Shown piece after piece: positions 5,981-6,105 of a DNA stretch of 6,105 nt. Origin of the DNA: Deltaproteobacteria bacterium (GTDB lineage Bacteria > Myxococcota_A > UBA796 > UBA2385); contig CANHON010000292.1 in the NCBI GenBank assembly GCA_947462115.1, positions 1 to 6,105 of the forward strand, read 5' to 3'. The position numbers were made by a program, and so were the translations under genes. Positions within the stretch are counted from its first letter, which is position 1; the number at the start of each line of letters is the position of its first letter. The notes under the pieces are model-generated. The model saw nothing but the letters and a program-made list of their open reading frames with translations. It made no database searches and was not told the DNA's origin.

Positions 5981-6105
5981 ATGTCCGCTCCTGCCTCGCC
6001 GCCCACCCCCAGCTCCCGCCGCCAGTTCATCGTCGAGGGCCTCGGCGCCGGCGCCCTGTTGGGCCTGTCCACCGCCGGCTGCGCCGCGCCCGAGGCCGCG
6101 CCCAA
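5981..6105 (+). CDS. Tat-exported lipoprotein, N-terminus only (3' end outside window)
   Basis: Only 41 codons are visible. After a Pro/Ser-rich start the protein has S12-R13-R14-Q15-F16-I17, a good twin-arginine motif. A Gly/Ala/Leu-rich hydrophobic segment (GLGAGALLGLSTAGC) follows, ending in C34 within a lipobox-like TAGC. This is the pattern of a folded, often cofactor-containing protein exported by Tat and then lipidated. Many such proteins are oxidoreductases or metal-dependent hydrolases, but nothing visible identifies the mature domain. A strong GGAGG 6 nt upstream and the usual codon bias support the gene. It is separated from the PLD-LTD gene by 85 nt with hairpins, so it probably belongs to a different transcription unit or is differently expressed. 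Confidence 0.8.
   Translation, partial: MSAPASPPTPSSRRQFIVEGLGAGALLGLSTAGCAAPEAAP

Noticed and set aside
3871..6105. 744-codon open frame on the - strand, running through the PLD-LTD gene and the intergenic region
   Set aside because: Its translation is a low-complexity Val/Ala/Gly/His/Asp mix, as expected from the antisense of GC-rich codons, with no recognisable domain. The + strand here has clear HKD and LTD motifs.

Overview
The window is very GC-rich, with nearly all codon third positions G or C. It encodes a series of exported proteins, all on the + strand. Lamin-tail (LTD) domains, many lipoproteins, phospholipase D (PLD)-fold surface proteins and a Tat-type lipoprotein signal together suggest a Myxococcota or related 'deltaproteobacterial' genome. 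This assignment is inference from style and domain content; no marker gene is present.

Layout. (1) 2-592: the 3' end of a gene whose product ends in two tandem OB-fold-like domains. (2) 646-5895: a compact set of four genes whose reading frames overlap by 1, 4 and 1 nt, almost certainly one operon. In order these are an outer-membrane beta-barrel protein (porin/alginate-export-like, C-terminal RVRF), a small lipoprotein that is essentially one LTD module, a lipoprotein with a PLD fold that has lost both HKD catalytic motifs, and a 600-residue lipoprotein with two intact HKD motifs plus a C-terminal LTD module. (3) 5896-5980: a short intergenic region with a 10-bp tandem repeat and two overlapping, mutually exclusive GC-rich hairpins, one of which reaches into the next gene's Shine-Dalgarno sequence. 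(4) 5981 to the window end: the start of a Tat-exported lipoprotein.

How the genes may work together. The operon combines a barrel that could be a channel or anchor, an active-looking PLD-superfamily phosphodiesterase, its catalytically dead paralogue, and a free copy of the LTD module also fused to the active enzyme. LTD and OB-fold domains are known companions of secreted nucleases such as ExeM-type extracellular nucleases. A cell-surface nuclease or phospholipase complex acting on extracellular DNA or lipid is therefore a reasonable working hypothesis. The substrate cannot be read from the sequence. The pairing of active and inactive PLD lipoproteins with a barrel, and the LTD found both fused and free, is the most interesting feature of the window. 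I recognise no named system that matches it.
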